Below are positions 35,073 through 44,724 of a stretch of 64,000 nt of DNA, piece after piece (the stretch's first letter is position 1; the number at the start of each line of letters is the position of its first letter). The position numbers were made by a program, and so were the translations under genes. The stretch lies in assembly GCF_000264905.1 (NCBI RefSeq), contig NW_006763143.1, forward strand, positions 1,172,555-1,236,554. Reading direction: 5' to 3'. Under the pieces are notes generated by a model. That model made no database searches, was not told the DNA's origin, and saw only the letters and a list, made by a program, of their open reading frames with translations. Source of the stretch: Stereum hirsutum FP-91666 SS1 (Eukaryota > Basidiomycota > Agaricomycetes > Russulales > Stereaceae).

Positions 35073-37391
35073 ATGATAGGCCAACTCCTGCCTAGACAAT
35101 CCCCGTCCGCTTCAGGTTAGTCACAGTCCGACGCGATTGCCCTCGAGCTCGCCGCAGTTCGCAGCGCTCCTTCTCCTCTTTCTGCTCTTCGTTGGGCGCC
35201 GTGATCTGAATCCGTGCTTGCTCTTGTCGTATCCAGAAACAATTACTGACCCTTCTCCGTCTTCTTCCGCTGACTCCGCCTCTGCTGTATCCTCCTCTGA
35301 AAATACTGTATCTACCACCGACTCTGCTGCTACTACTCAAATGTCCTCCACCGATCCATCCTCCGCTTCCCCAACCGCCACCGCCACCTCCTCCGACTCC
35401 CCCACCTCTTCATCCGCCGACCCCACCACCTCCACCGCCGAACAAACATCGACTGCGGCCACCACTACCCCTGCACCCACCTCCGACGCATCTTCTACAG
35501 CGGCGGCCTCCTCATCGTGCGTCTTCTACCCGCTCTCACATCATCTTTTGTTCTCATCATTTGTCGTCGTTGTCTTCCGCAGCACCGATCCTACCTCCGA
35601 CGCCTCGTCCACCGATGCTGTAACAAGCTCTGACTCGCCAACATCCTCTTCTACTGATGCGACGGCCTCTGTTTCTCCTTCCGCACAGACAACGTCACAG
35701 CAGACGTCGACTACCCCGACCTCGACAGACTCTCCCACAACCACCACCAGTCAGGCGACCACCACCACACCAACCTCCACCACCCCAACCTCTACCGCTC
35801 AGACTTCTACTACACCCACCTCCACCACACCCACCTCGACCTCGACTAGTCAGCAGCAGACAACTACTACAAGTGAGCAGACGACGACTACTTCTTCACA
35901 AGCGCAGACGACCTCAAGCTCGACTTCTTCAGATCCGCCGACTACCACAATTTCCACAACCACTGCCCAACCCACCACGACGACTGAATCGACTTCGTCT
36001 GTAACGCCGACGTCGACACCGTCATCGACCACTCACACCACCACCTCGCCGACTACCACCCTGCCTAGTGCCCAGTATGTCCTCGTGCTTTCCGCTTACT
36101 GTTCCATACTTGACATCGTGTCGGTTCTAGAACGACCCTACAGAGCACACTCTTCCAGACGACCACAAATAGTGCGGGGTCGACTGTGACGACCGCTCCA
36201 GCTCAAATCACATCCACCTTCACCTCCACCAATAGCGACGGCTCGGCTACCACCGTCACTGAGATCGTCGCCAATCCCACCCTCAGCTCCAATAACGATG
36301 GCACCAGCTCCACCGCCCAGTCCGTCTTCTTTTTCCCAGAGCTTTGGTAGCACGATGCACGCGATACTGACTTTTTTTAATCCATTCACAGATTCTTCCA
36401 TAACAAGGGTGCAGTCGCTGGTGTTTTTCTCATCGTCGGCCTCGCCGCGGCTTCCATCTGCCTCTTCCTGTTCTTCTTCATCCGACGTCGTCGCCGTCGC
36501 CGACGCATCGACCACGACACCGCCGTCTCCGCCACGCTCGCCGCGCACGGCTTCAACCGCGCCCCTCTCGTCGACCCAGACGACGAGGACGACGGGTACG
36601 GAAAGACGATCGGCTCCCAGGCGGCATCGACTGACCTCGAAATGGCACAGCAGCCTGGGTTCGGAACAGCTTCGAGGGCGAGTCTCCGTGGCGGGCAGGG
36701 ATTACCGAACGATGATGAATTGAGCGCCGGTTCGGGTTCGAGACCTTTCGATCCGTTCTCTGGTACGGCGTATGGAGGTGGACCGTCGAGTACCGGCCAT
36801 GCGGCCCAGGGTTATATGCCCACGCGCACGTCAAGTCCTCCGCCTGAGGGCGCGGCAGCTGCAGCTGCGATAGGCGCGGCGGGTCTCGCTGCCGGAAACA
36901 ACGCACATCATCAAGCGCAGAGCAGTTATGGGTCGTCGAACGCTGTGGGAGGGAGGTCGAATTCATCTGGGCATGTTCCGAGGTATAGTGCGGGATCTTA
37001 TGAGCCGCTGTTGGCGAACTACGGGACGAATTCAGGGCCGGGGACACCGACGTTTGGGTCGCCGGAGCAGCAGCAGAGGGAGGCGAATGTGAGTGGATCG
37101 AGTGGGACGACGACGACGCCCCTCGTGCCGCCAAGAAATCCGAAGAGGATGATGGATGCGGGTCGGACGGGTGCGGCTGCGGGTGGTGCTGCCGGTGAAG
37201 GATATGAGAGTGGGTATGAGTCTGACGATGTGGCGACTGCTGGTGTTGCCGGTGCAGGAGAAGGAGGAGGGAAGCCAGACGCGAGGCTGGACCCGGGGAC
37301 GTCGTTGGGGAGGTCGAAGACAGTGAGGGACGATGTGGATTATTCGAGGAGGGTGTTGGAGGTGCGGAATAATCCTTCTGCCGAGGGATAG
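35073..37391 (+). CDS. Ser/Thr-rich single-pass membrane protein STM-A (surface-sensor-like)
   Basis: Not a named family member. The ATG at 35073 (MIGQLLPRQSPSAS) joins over an intron (35116-35236) to ETITDPSPSSS. About 300 residues of almost pure Ser/Thr/Pro/Ala follow, a mucin-like stretch expected to be O-mannosylated. The ectodomain ends with GSATTVTEIVANPT. A phase-2 intron (36320-36391) precedes FFHNKGAVAGVFLIVGLAAA, the start of the only transmembrane helix, which is followed by an eight-arginine stop-transfer. The cytosolic tail has PLVDPDDEDDGYGK, Gly/Ala/Ser-rich stretches, QQQR and DDVDYSRRVLEVRNN. The architecture resembles Wsc/Mid2-type cell-wall sensors but lacks a WSC Cys-rich domain and an evident cleavable signal peptide. 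The first-exon choice is the weakest point. Compare STM-B at 59866-62328. Confidence 0.75.
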
Positions 37392-38799
37392 GCTGCCTCG
37401 AGAAAAATCGTAGGTTGTCCTGTCCGTCGGCGAGAAGGATGGACTTTATGGCTTCGGCTCGGACAAAAGGCGTGCTTTGCTAGTATAAACCCCACGTCGG
37501 ACATCGCATATTTTTCCAAGTGTATTCGTTGTTTGCTCCCTTTTGCCTTCCTTCTTTCCTTCCCTTCTTGCTCGCTCATAAACCGGACATATCTCGCTCG
37601 AGAGTTACGACGACCCGTTCACGATCTTCTCGCGCCCCTGCTCCCGTGCTTCATACTACAGCCTATTCCACGATACAATCTTACAACTACATTACTGTAC
37701 GTACGCTCGTTCTTTAGTTTGACCTAGTCCTTCACTTTCGATTCCCCGCTCTCTTGCGACCTTTTGCTTTCGTTACAGACTTACAGCTACGGGCCGCGCA
37801 TCACATCAGGCCTTTCAATTCACTCCTTCAATCTTTCAAGTTCACTGCTGGTTCCGGTTCCAATTTCTATCTGATTCTGCTGCTTTCTTTGTGTTTGTTT
37901 GTTGTTTCTTTCGAGTCCATGCAGAATCCACGCACGCACGCATCCATCCATCCATCGTCATTTCCCTCTCTCCTCCCCGCAGGTATCCATCCATCCGAAT
38001 CCGTAGACCTAGGAGCATGTATGTGTAAGTAGTATGTGTACACTTACATACGAGTACAGGCAATCACGGACATCTTTCACTTTCTGCAATCCTTATATGC
38101 TTCATACGACACGTCGTCTTCATCCCTCCGTACACCCTTCCCGCCTCTCCTCCGTACACCCTTCCCGCCCCCCCCCTCCGTACACCCTTCCCGCCCCTCC
38201 CCCCGTACACCCGCTCCAAACCCATCTCATCTCATCTTCATCCCCATCTTTTCTTCACGGTTATTTTCTTCCATATGCATCTTGTGCTCTTTTTACATAA
38301 AATCTTTAACTTTAACCATCTTACCCTTCACCCACGTCTGCTGCGTGCATTTTTTTCTTTCTAGGATCCGAGTGGTACAGTACCAGACAATCTTCTTGTT
38401 GTTGTTGCTGTTGCTGTTGTGGTTAGGTGACCTCATTCTGCGCATCTGTTGTTTTCTTTCTTCTTCTTTCTTTTCATCGTGGTGTTGTGGGGGGTGGTGG
38501 TGCTTGTTGGTTGTTGGTGGATGGTGTGGATAGTGATATATAGTATTTTTTGCGCTATCCCTCTTGGGGCTTGACAGGTTTGGGCTGTCGAGTACTTCTA
38601 GTTTTGTGTCTCTCAAGGTATGTTATGTTGCTTCCTGTGGGTCCGGGCTATCATTCGAGTTGGGTCCTGTGATTCAGAAACACTTGGTTCTTTCGATGAG
38701 ATGATACACATGTGGTGATAATTTCATTCTTTGATACTGTACACTGAAGCCCAACATTCGACGTCGACGCTCGAGTTTCTAACTTTCTCGACTTACGCC
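37392..38799. other. Convergent 3' intergenic region, CT-rich, with tandem repeats
   Basis: About 1.4 kb between converging stop codons. Strongly pyrimidine-rich, with short tetranucleotide tracts (ATCC)n near 37940-37960 and 37985-38000, a minisatellite at 38126-38214 and TTG repeats around 38397-38425. No gene supported. Confidence 0.5.
38126..38214. repeat. Minisatellite, about 27-bp units, three and a half copies
   Basis: Repeated unit CTCCGTACACCCTTCCCGCC with variable C-rich spacers; three full units and a final CCCGTACACCC fragment. Located in the 3' intergenic region. Confidence 0.8.
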
Positions 38800-40274
38800 T
38801 CAAGCCTTACTGATGACATGGCCCCGCTCGTCCCTCTCCCACCCGAGTTGCTCGTAAGTCCAACCGAATATTTGGCCCGGCGCCTCCGCGTAGAACGTCA
38901 AGAGGCTCATATGTTGATCTTCCTCTTGATGGATCCCGTCGAGGACCTGTATATCTTCGTCGCTCAAGTCGATCAACTGTATACACAGAGGGCACAGTGG
39001 TCAGCAATGTTTTCGGAACCTAAAATCAGTAGAAAACCACACACGTTGAAGTTATCCCTCATCCTCTTCGGGTTCGCGCTCTTCGGAATAACCGCCGTAC
39101 CCCTCTTGACCCCCCAACTCAACACCACCGTCCCCTCACTAACCCCATACTTCTCCGCAACACCCTTCACCCTCGCATTCCCACCCGCCACAAGACTCGG
39201 GATCCCCAACTTTGCTCTCCTCGCTCTATCTTCCTCGTCCGCAGCAGGCGGAGCCCCCAAAGGCGAATACGCCACGAGTTTGATGCCTTTGGAGTCGCAG
39301 AAGGCTTTGAGATCGCTTTGTGGGAGATGGGGGTGCATTTCGATCTGGTTGACGGCGGGGATGATGGACAGGTCGGGAGAGGCGAGGAGGGTGGTGAGGG
39401 TGAGGATGGAGAAGTTGGAGATTCCGATGGAGCGGAGGTGGGTGGGGTGGGTGGAGAGGAGGCGTTGCATTGAGAGGTAGGTTTCGGTGAAGGTTGGGGA
39501 TTCGCCTGGTGGGAGGACTTTGTCTGAAAAGATGGGGGAGTGTAGATGTTAATGTTAATGTTAATGTTTGAGTCGAAGGGAATATTGATAGGGATGGGAT
39601 GGGCGTACTGTCGATGATGGCCTGAGGCCAGTGCATGAGGTAGAGGTCGATGTATCCGATGTCGAGCTCCTTGAGCGAGTTTTCGAACGCCTCTTCGACG
39701 CGGTGATGGTCCGCACTCCTGTACGATCCAAAGTAATCGCGAGATGAGATATGTATCCGCGACGTGGAGAGAGAGATAGAAATAGAGAACGTACCACAGC
39801 TTCGTAGTAACGAAGATTTCTTCCCGGGGAATTCCAGATTCGCGAATGGCTTCTCCTACGGCTTTCTCGTTGGCTAGTGATGGAGAGGGTCAGATTTGGG
39901 TGAAGTGAGATCAAGAAGGTGTTTGAGGCTTACCGTAGCCGGATGCCTATACAAGAGTCGAGAGAACAAAAAAAAGTCACGTATAAATCAGTCGTGGTCT
40001 AAGAGAGCTTAGATGGTACGTACCGTATCGAAATGCCTGTATCCGATCTTCTCGACAGCCACACCAATATTCAGAATTAATAACATGCCTCTTTCTAAAA
40101 GGCTGCACAGAGCAAACTCACCTCCAACGCTTTTTTGCACATCTCTTTGACCTCCTCCGCCTTTCCAGGTTGTCCCATCCAACAACCCATACCAACTGCA
40201 GGCATCTTCTGCCCATTGTTGAGTATGAGAGTGGGTACGGCGAGGGGTCGGGGAGTAGAAGTAGGGGTAGACAT
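38800..40274 (-). CDS. Aldo-keto reductase, copy A
   Basis: NADPH-dependent carbonyl reductase of the AKR superfamily. ATG at 40274 gives a short leader then [20 protein letters not shown], then GWMGQ-type sequence, [14 protein letters not shown]. The catalytic tetrad is spread over exons: Asp in IGYRHFDT, Tyr in ASGYANEKAVG, Lys in FVTTKLW, His in [10 protein letters not shown]. The cofactor-binding part has [27 protein letters not shown], and near the C-terminus [17 protein letters not shown]. It ends [15 protein letters not shown] and stops at 38800-38802. Two consecutive micro-exons, 24 nt (40024-40047) and 13 nt (39934-39946), carry the Asp and Tyr. A TATA-like TATTTATA lies about 95 bp upstream (40367-40374, minus). 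Tandem duplicate of the gene at 41023-42543. Substrate not predictable. Confidence 0.92.
39934..40047 (-). other. Two consecutive micro-exons (24 nt and 13 nt) in aldo-keto reductase A
   Basis: Exon 40024-40047 encodes IGYRHFDT with the catalytic Asp. Exon 39934-39946 is 13 nt (GCATCCGGCTACG), encodes ASGY with the catalytic Tyr and is bounded by TATAG and GTAAGC. Both are needed to keep the family sequence in frame. Confidence 0.85.
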
Positions 40275-41022
40275 TGTCGTCAGTACTTTCGATAGTAGGT
40301 ATTCGGATGAGTGAGTGATATGATGAGACGGAAGTTTAATGGAGAGGATCTAGAGGGAAAGCCTGGTATAAATACTCAAAACTTTGAGACGGCACCGTGG
40401 TCATGATCGCCCCTGAAGTCCGACCCAGAAGGTCAACACCCAATGCTTGATGGCGGCCGAGACCTTGCCGTGGATTGCGTGTACACCTAAAGGTTACGAT
40501 ATGGACGATCACTACTCAATTCAGCAACTACGGAAGAGAAGGGCACAGTGAGAAAGATATGAGGGGGATGGGAGAACGTTCTTTGACCGACCCTTGAGTT
40601 TCAGTGAACAGCCACCGGAACAAGTTGGGAGGTGGGTCGAGGTCATACCTTCGCTGAATCAGACGGTCATTCGGGATGTGGGTACACCGTGCTGTTCTCA
40701 AAAAGTGTACATTTGGGTGGACGTGACACGCGGCATCGAACACTGGGGAGAGAGCAATCAAACGATTGTACACGAACCTTCCGAGTCAGAGCGTGCGAAT
40801 TTCATGTCTTGATTTCACATTCACCCGGTCCCGTTCAGTAAAACTTGGGCACAGATTGATGCAGGGCATGACAGAGTACCGTGGTTATACGGGGAAAGAA
40901 GAAAACAAAGCTTCGATCGACACACTCACAGTTCCGTTCTGCAATCAATTATTTTTCGTCAATAGCGTTGCCCCCGACCGCCCTGCATCCAATACTTCGT
41001 TACGGTGGAGACTCCCAAGTTG
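40275..41022. other. Intergenic between the tandem aldo-keto reductases
   Basis: About 750 bp: promoter of copy A and 3' region of copy B. A TATA-like TATTTATA lies at 40367-40374 (minus). No other gene. Confidence 0.5.
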
Positions 41023-42543
41023 TCAAGCCTTGGTAGTGATCCGCCCTCTGACGTCCATATCCCACCCGAGCTGCTCATAAGTCCAACCAAGTATGACTCC
41101 AGGCTTCTCCGCGTAAAACGCTATCAGGCTTGTGTGTTGACCTTCCTCTTTATGTATCCCATCGAGCTCTTTCATATCTTCATCGCTGAGGTCGATCAGC
41201 TGAGGGATAACAAAAGTAAGCGCATTATGAAGAGGAAGACTGGAGAAAGGATGAGAAAGAAGTACACTGATGTTATCCTTCATCCTCTTCGGGTTCGCGC
41301 TCTTCGGGATAACCGCAGTACCCCTCTTCACCCCCCAACTCAGCACCACCGTCCCCTCACTAACGCCATACTTATCCGCTATACCTTTCACCCACTTATT
41401 CCCTCCCGCCACGAGACTCGGAATCCCCAACTTGGACCTCTTCTCCCTCTCCTGTTCGTTCGCGGCGGGCGGAGCCCCCAGAGGCGAATACGCCACGACT
41501 TGAATGCCTTTGGATTCGCAGAAGGCTTTGAGAGCGGTGTCGGGGAGGTGTGGATGCATTTCGAGCTGGTTGACTGCGGGGATGGCGGTGAGGTCCGGAG
41601 AGGCGAGGAGAGCGGTGAGGTTGGGAATGGAGAAGTTGGAGATCCCAATTGAGCGAAGTTGCGTGGGGTGGGTGGTAAGGAGACGTTCCATTGAAAGATA
41701 GGTTTCGATGAAGGTTGGGAATTCTCCAGGTGGTACGGTTTTGTCTGGGGATTCTCCAGGTGGTATGATTTTGTCTGGATATAAGAATAATGAGATTAGT
41801 GAGTATCCTTGCTAGGGAAGATGATGGGTATCCAGTGTACCGTCGATAATGGCCTGGGGCCAGTGCATGAGATAGAGGTCAATGTATCCGATGTCAAGCT
41901 CCTTAAGGGAGTTCTCGAACGCCTCTTCGACACGGTGATGATACGAGCTCCTGGAAGCATGTAGACAATTCAATCAGACAATACATGCGTAGGCCTCGCG
42001 GATAGAAAGAGAAGGCTGGGGGTCAACGGTATATAATGTACCATAGTTTCGTGGTCACGAAAATCTCTTCCCGAGGGATCCCAGACTCACGGATGGCTTC
42101 TCCTACCGCTTTCTCGTTACCTGGAGGTAAGGAGGCAATGTGGGCAAACAGTCAGCTCTGCTATACAGTGGAATAAAAAAGTATCAGAGACCCACCATAA
42201 CCAGAGGCCTATACAAGAGTACAAAGATCATGCAAGAAATTAGACACAAACAGGTTCATGCAAATGGACAGGACCTCAAACAATACGTGCCGTATCGAAA
42301 TGCCTATATCCGATCTGCTCATCACGATTACCGTAGAGCAAAGCATAACGAGGTCAAGGTCTGGTATCAGCAAACCTTCGCAAGGGAGATACACACCTCC
42401 AACGCTTTCTTGCACATCTCCTTAGCCTCCTTCTTTGCCCCTCCACGATCTCCCATCCAACAACCCATACCGACCCCAGGCATCGTTTGCCCATTGTTAA
42501 GTACGATGGTTGGCACAGCTAGGGGTCGTGGTGTGGTAGGCAT
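41023..42543 (-). CDS. Aldo-keto reductase, copy B
   Basis: Close paralogue of copy A with the same exon plan. ATG at 42543 gives [19 protein letters not shown], then [19 protein letters not shown]. The tetrad residues are in HFDT (Asp), ASGYGNEKAVG (Tyr), FVTTKLW (Lys) and [10 protein letters not shown] (His). Later segments match copy A nearly residue for residue: [49 protein letters not shown], ending [10 protein letters not shown]. Differences worth noting: the intron after HFDT has a GC donor (copy A has GT), and a 30-bp tandem duplication at 41721-41780 doubles one 3' splice site. The reading frame is otherwise intact, so both copies look functional. The pair probably arose by local duplication. 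Confidence 0.92.
41721..41780 (-). repeat. 30-bp tandem duplication that doubles a 3' splice site in aldo-keto reductase B
   Basis: Units 41721-41750 and 41751-41780 share 26 of 30 bases. On the minus strand each contains CCAG|ACAAAA, so the exon can start at 41774 or 41744. Both are in the same frame; the distal choice adds 10 residues ([10 protein letters not shown]) before [10 protein letters not shown]. Copy A has a single unit. Confidence 0.85.
42196..42314 (-). other. Micro-exons and GC-AG intron in aldo-keto reductase B
   Basis: The 24-nt exon 42291-42314 (IGYRHFDT) and the 13-nt exon 42196-42208 (GCCTCTGGTTATG, ASGY) match copy A exactly in size and phase. The intron between them (42209-42290) begins GCACGT where copy A has GTACGT, and ends TATAG in both. 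Confidence 0.82.
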
Positions 42544-43085
42544 TGTCGTAGGTCGGGCTATGCGAGGTTCGGCGGTTCAAGCGTGTGATGCGTATGGTTG
42601 AATTCTAAGGGTTCTGGGGGCTATACTAGAGATACGCATATCGAGTATAAGTACTAGGTCGAGATTTCTCACTTTGCATGGCACTTGGGTGTTGGTGAGC
42701 ACCATCGGAAGGGTCGGTCAGCAACGCTCGCCGACTCGGACGGTAGGGCGTGGGAATCGATATTGAGTTGCGCCACAGGGGCTTTCAGTTTGCACGAGCT
42801 GAAGTTAGTGATTGGCAGTTACAAGAATTTGCTGTTACTGTTATAAAGGCTACTTTGGACGTTCGGGAGCCTATACAGTGGAGTGCTCCGCTCCCTACAC
42901 ATTTTACCAAAATTTATTCGATGGCAGCCTCGAAGTCACTCGACGCCACAGTATATGAAAGCACGACAGAGCAAGACATACAACATTGATGAAAACTGCA
43001 CTTTTGTTCGACACCAGTCGAAGATCGTTTCTTCTTTCGCCACACATAGCCACCCCTTCTCTCACCATACCGCATCTCAACAAAC
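42544..43085. other. Intergenic: aldo-keto reductase B promoter and SGT1-like 3' end
   Basis: About 540 bp. No gene or clear core promoter element seen. Confidence 0.4.
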
Positions 43086-44078
43086 TCACTGCTCCCACTT
43101 CTTCGCCACACTCCCACTCGGCGGCTTAACCTCCACCTTCCCCTTCCCGACCTCCGTCCAATTCGTGCTCAACGCCGTTCCTCCACTCTCCTGATAACTC
43201 TTCATCATCGCTCTCTTCGTGTCCTCGTCCGCGTTTGCGAAAATGCCCTGGAAGAACTCGTTCACGGTGCTGTCCCCACCGACATTTGGGTCATCGTTCG
43301 ACGTCCTGTCCTCTTTCTTGGCCGACTCGAGGATCGTGTTTGTTAATTGATCCCAGTTTTTGCGCGCTTGGGGGAGGGTTGGGACGTGTGGCGGTGGTGG
43401 TGATGAAGAGGAGGAAGCTTGGGGGAAGGTGGATAGGGCTGAGGAAACGGTGGACGGGTGGCGATCACAGTCAGATGTCAGGAAAAAAAAATTCGACGAA
43501 TGGGAGTGAAGGTGGGTACAAGGCAGAAGGTATTTCGATCAGGATATGTTAGACTAAGCCACTCACGATCTGGAGAGTCGCCGACAAGAGTGCCCCACCG
43601 TCCTTGGGCAACCTTGAAGAGTCGGATCTCGACTTTGACCTTGCCAACAGCGAAGTTACTCTTCTCCGTGTCGATTTGGCCCTTCAACGGCCTGAACTCA
43701 AGCTTCTTCTCTGGACCATTCTCGTACACGAGCTGAGGGTAGATTGAAGATAGCAAGTGGAATATTCAGAGAAGAGAGTCGGGTCCGAGTGGGTAGATAG
43801 CGAGTGATGATCATATGTGATGTTTGGGAAGGTGCGCAAGGAATGAAGGAAGGTGGCGGGTCAACGGAAGAGCTTTGAAGAGCGGGGTATATGGCGTACC
43901 CCTCTGGGCTCAAAATGAACATTGACTTGGGTCACATCGGCGCCCTTATCGAAAACGGTGAGGGTGAGTTTCTCATCAGTCTCATAGAATTCATGTCTGT
44001 GAATAAAGTGCCGAACGCGTCAGCATTCTTCGATTTTCTGTGGATATGTGGTGAGGCCACTTACCTGAGAGAGGCCAT
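43086..44078 (-). CDS. CS-SGS domain co-chaperone (SGT1-like, lacking TPR)
   Basis: SGT1 proteins bridge Hsp90 to Skp1-Cullin ligases, kinetochore assembly and adenylate cyclase. ATG at 44078 gives MASLR and, straight after a first intron, HEFYETDEKLTLTVFDKGAD, so the protein begins with the CS domain. That domain continues VNVHFEPRG, EKKLEFRPLKGQID, FAVGKVKVEIRLFKVAQGRW and LVGDSPD. After an intron and a Ser/Pro linker, the SGS domain follows: NWDQLTNTILES, DDPNVGGDSTVNEFFQGIF, DEDTKRAMMKSYQESGG and ALSTNWTEVGKGKVEVKPP. The tail is AKKWEQ. No TPR repeats are encoded upstream. Stop at 43086-43088. Shares a 646-bp divergent promoter containing a heat-shock element with the GST-like gene. Confidence 0.9.
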
Positions 44079-44724
44079 GATTAGATGTTGTTGTTGGCTA
44101 CAAACTACAGAATAAGTTGAAGAGGGTTCCCTGTATGACGGCCACAGCTTTTTAAGGTGTTCGTGAAGGTCAAAGCAATGGCCAACAGAGAGATGAAGAT
44201 GGCCGTGTCACGGTGGCGGCCTCGCGTATTGAAGTCTCTAGAAAGTTCTCTCACGTGATGGCGCTAGCGTGGTAACTTAAATAAAGTTGACTTCGTACCT
44301 TAACTTACCGTATTTAGGCATGTCCGCGTCAATTTAAGCAAACCCTATTTTCTGTCCACGCCACCCATCCTGGACCTCGAGACCTTGTCGAGACCACTTG
44401 TTGTCATTGAAGGGGTCCCAGTCAATAAACCCATTTACACGCACGTAGGATCCGGTGGAGTCATAGAGAGAAGAAAACACATGCAGTCCGGCTGGAGGCA
44501 GGAAGATGTGGGGAAAGCGGTCAGATCTACAGATATCGGGCGCAATTGCGGGGCAAACAGGACGATGACATCATCGTTCGCGACATGTTGGCCGCTCAAA
44601 CTCGCGTTGCTCTTCTACTTATATCTAAGTTATATCCAACTCTCCGTTTTGACTTCTCTCCCATCTATCTTCTTGCCTATCTTCTGTGCTTTTGAATTGT
44701 TCACCTCCTCAACCTATACGCGCG
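44079..44724. other. Divergent promoter region (SGT1-like / GST-like)
   Basis: 646 bp between two opposite start codons. Holds the heat-shock element and E-box described separately; the 100 bp next to the GST-like gene is CT-rich. No gene of its own. Confidence 0.5.
44231..44258. promoter_or_regulatory. Gapped heat-shock element overlapping an E-box in the SGT1-like/GST-like divergent promoter
   Basis: GAAAGTTC at 44241-44248 is an exact GAAnnTTC inverted pair; another GAA lies 10 bp upstream at 44231, in phase with HSF spacing. TCACGTGA follows at 44251-44258 (CACGTG core). The site is about 160 bp from the SGT1-like start. Hsp90 co-chaperone genes are classic HSF targets, so this fits. Confidence 0.5.

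Noticed and set aside
35137..35236. Hydrophobic segment LLLLFLLFVG as the signal peptide of STM-A
   Set aside because: No ATG precedes it in frame, and it sits inside a sequence with good donor and acceptor sites; splicing it out joins the exons in frame. Not fully excluded.
38800..42543. The two aldo-keto reductases as an assembly artefact
   Set aside because: They differ in introns, leaders, flanks and many residues, so they are true tandem paralogues.
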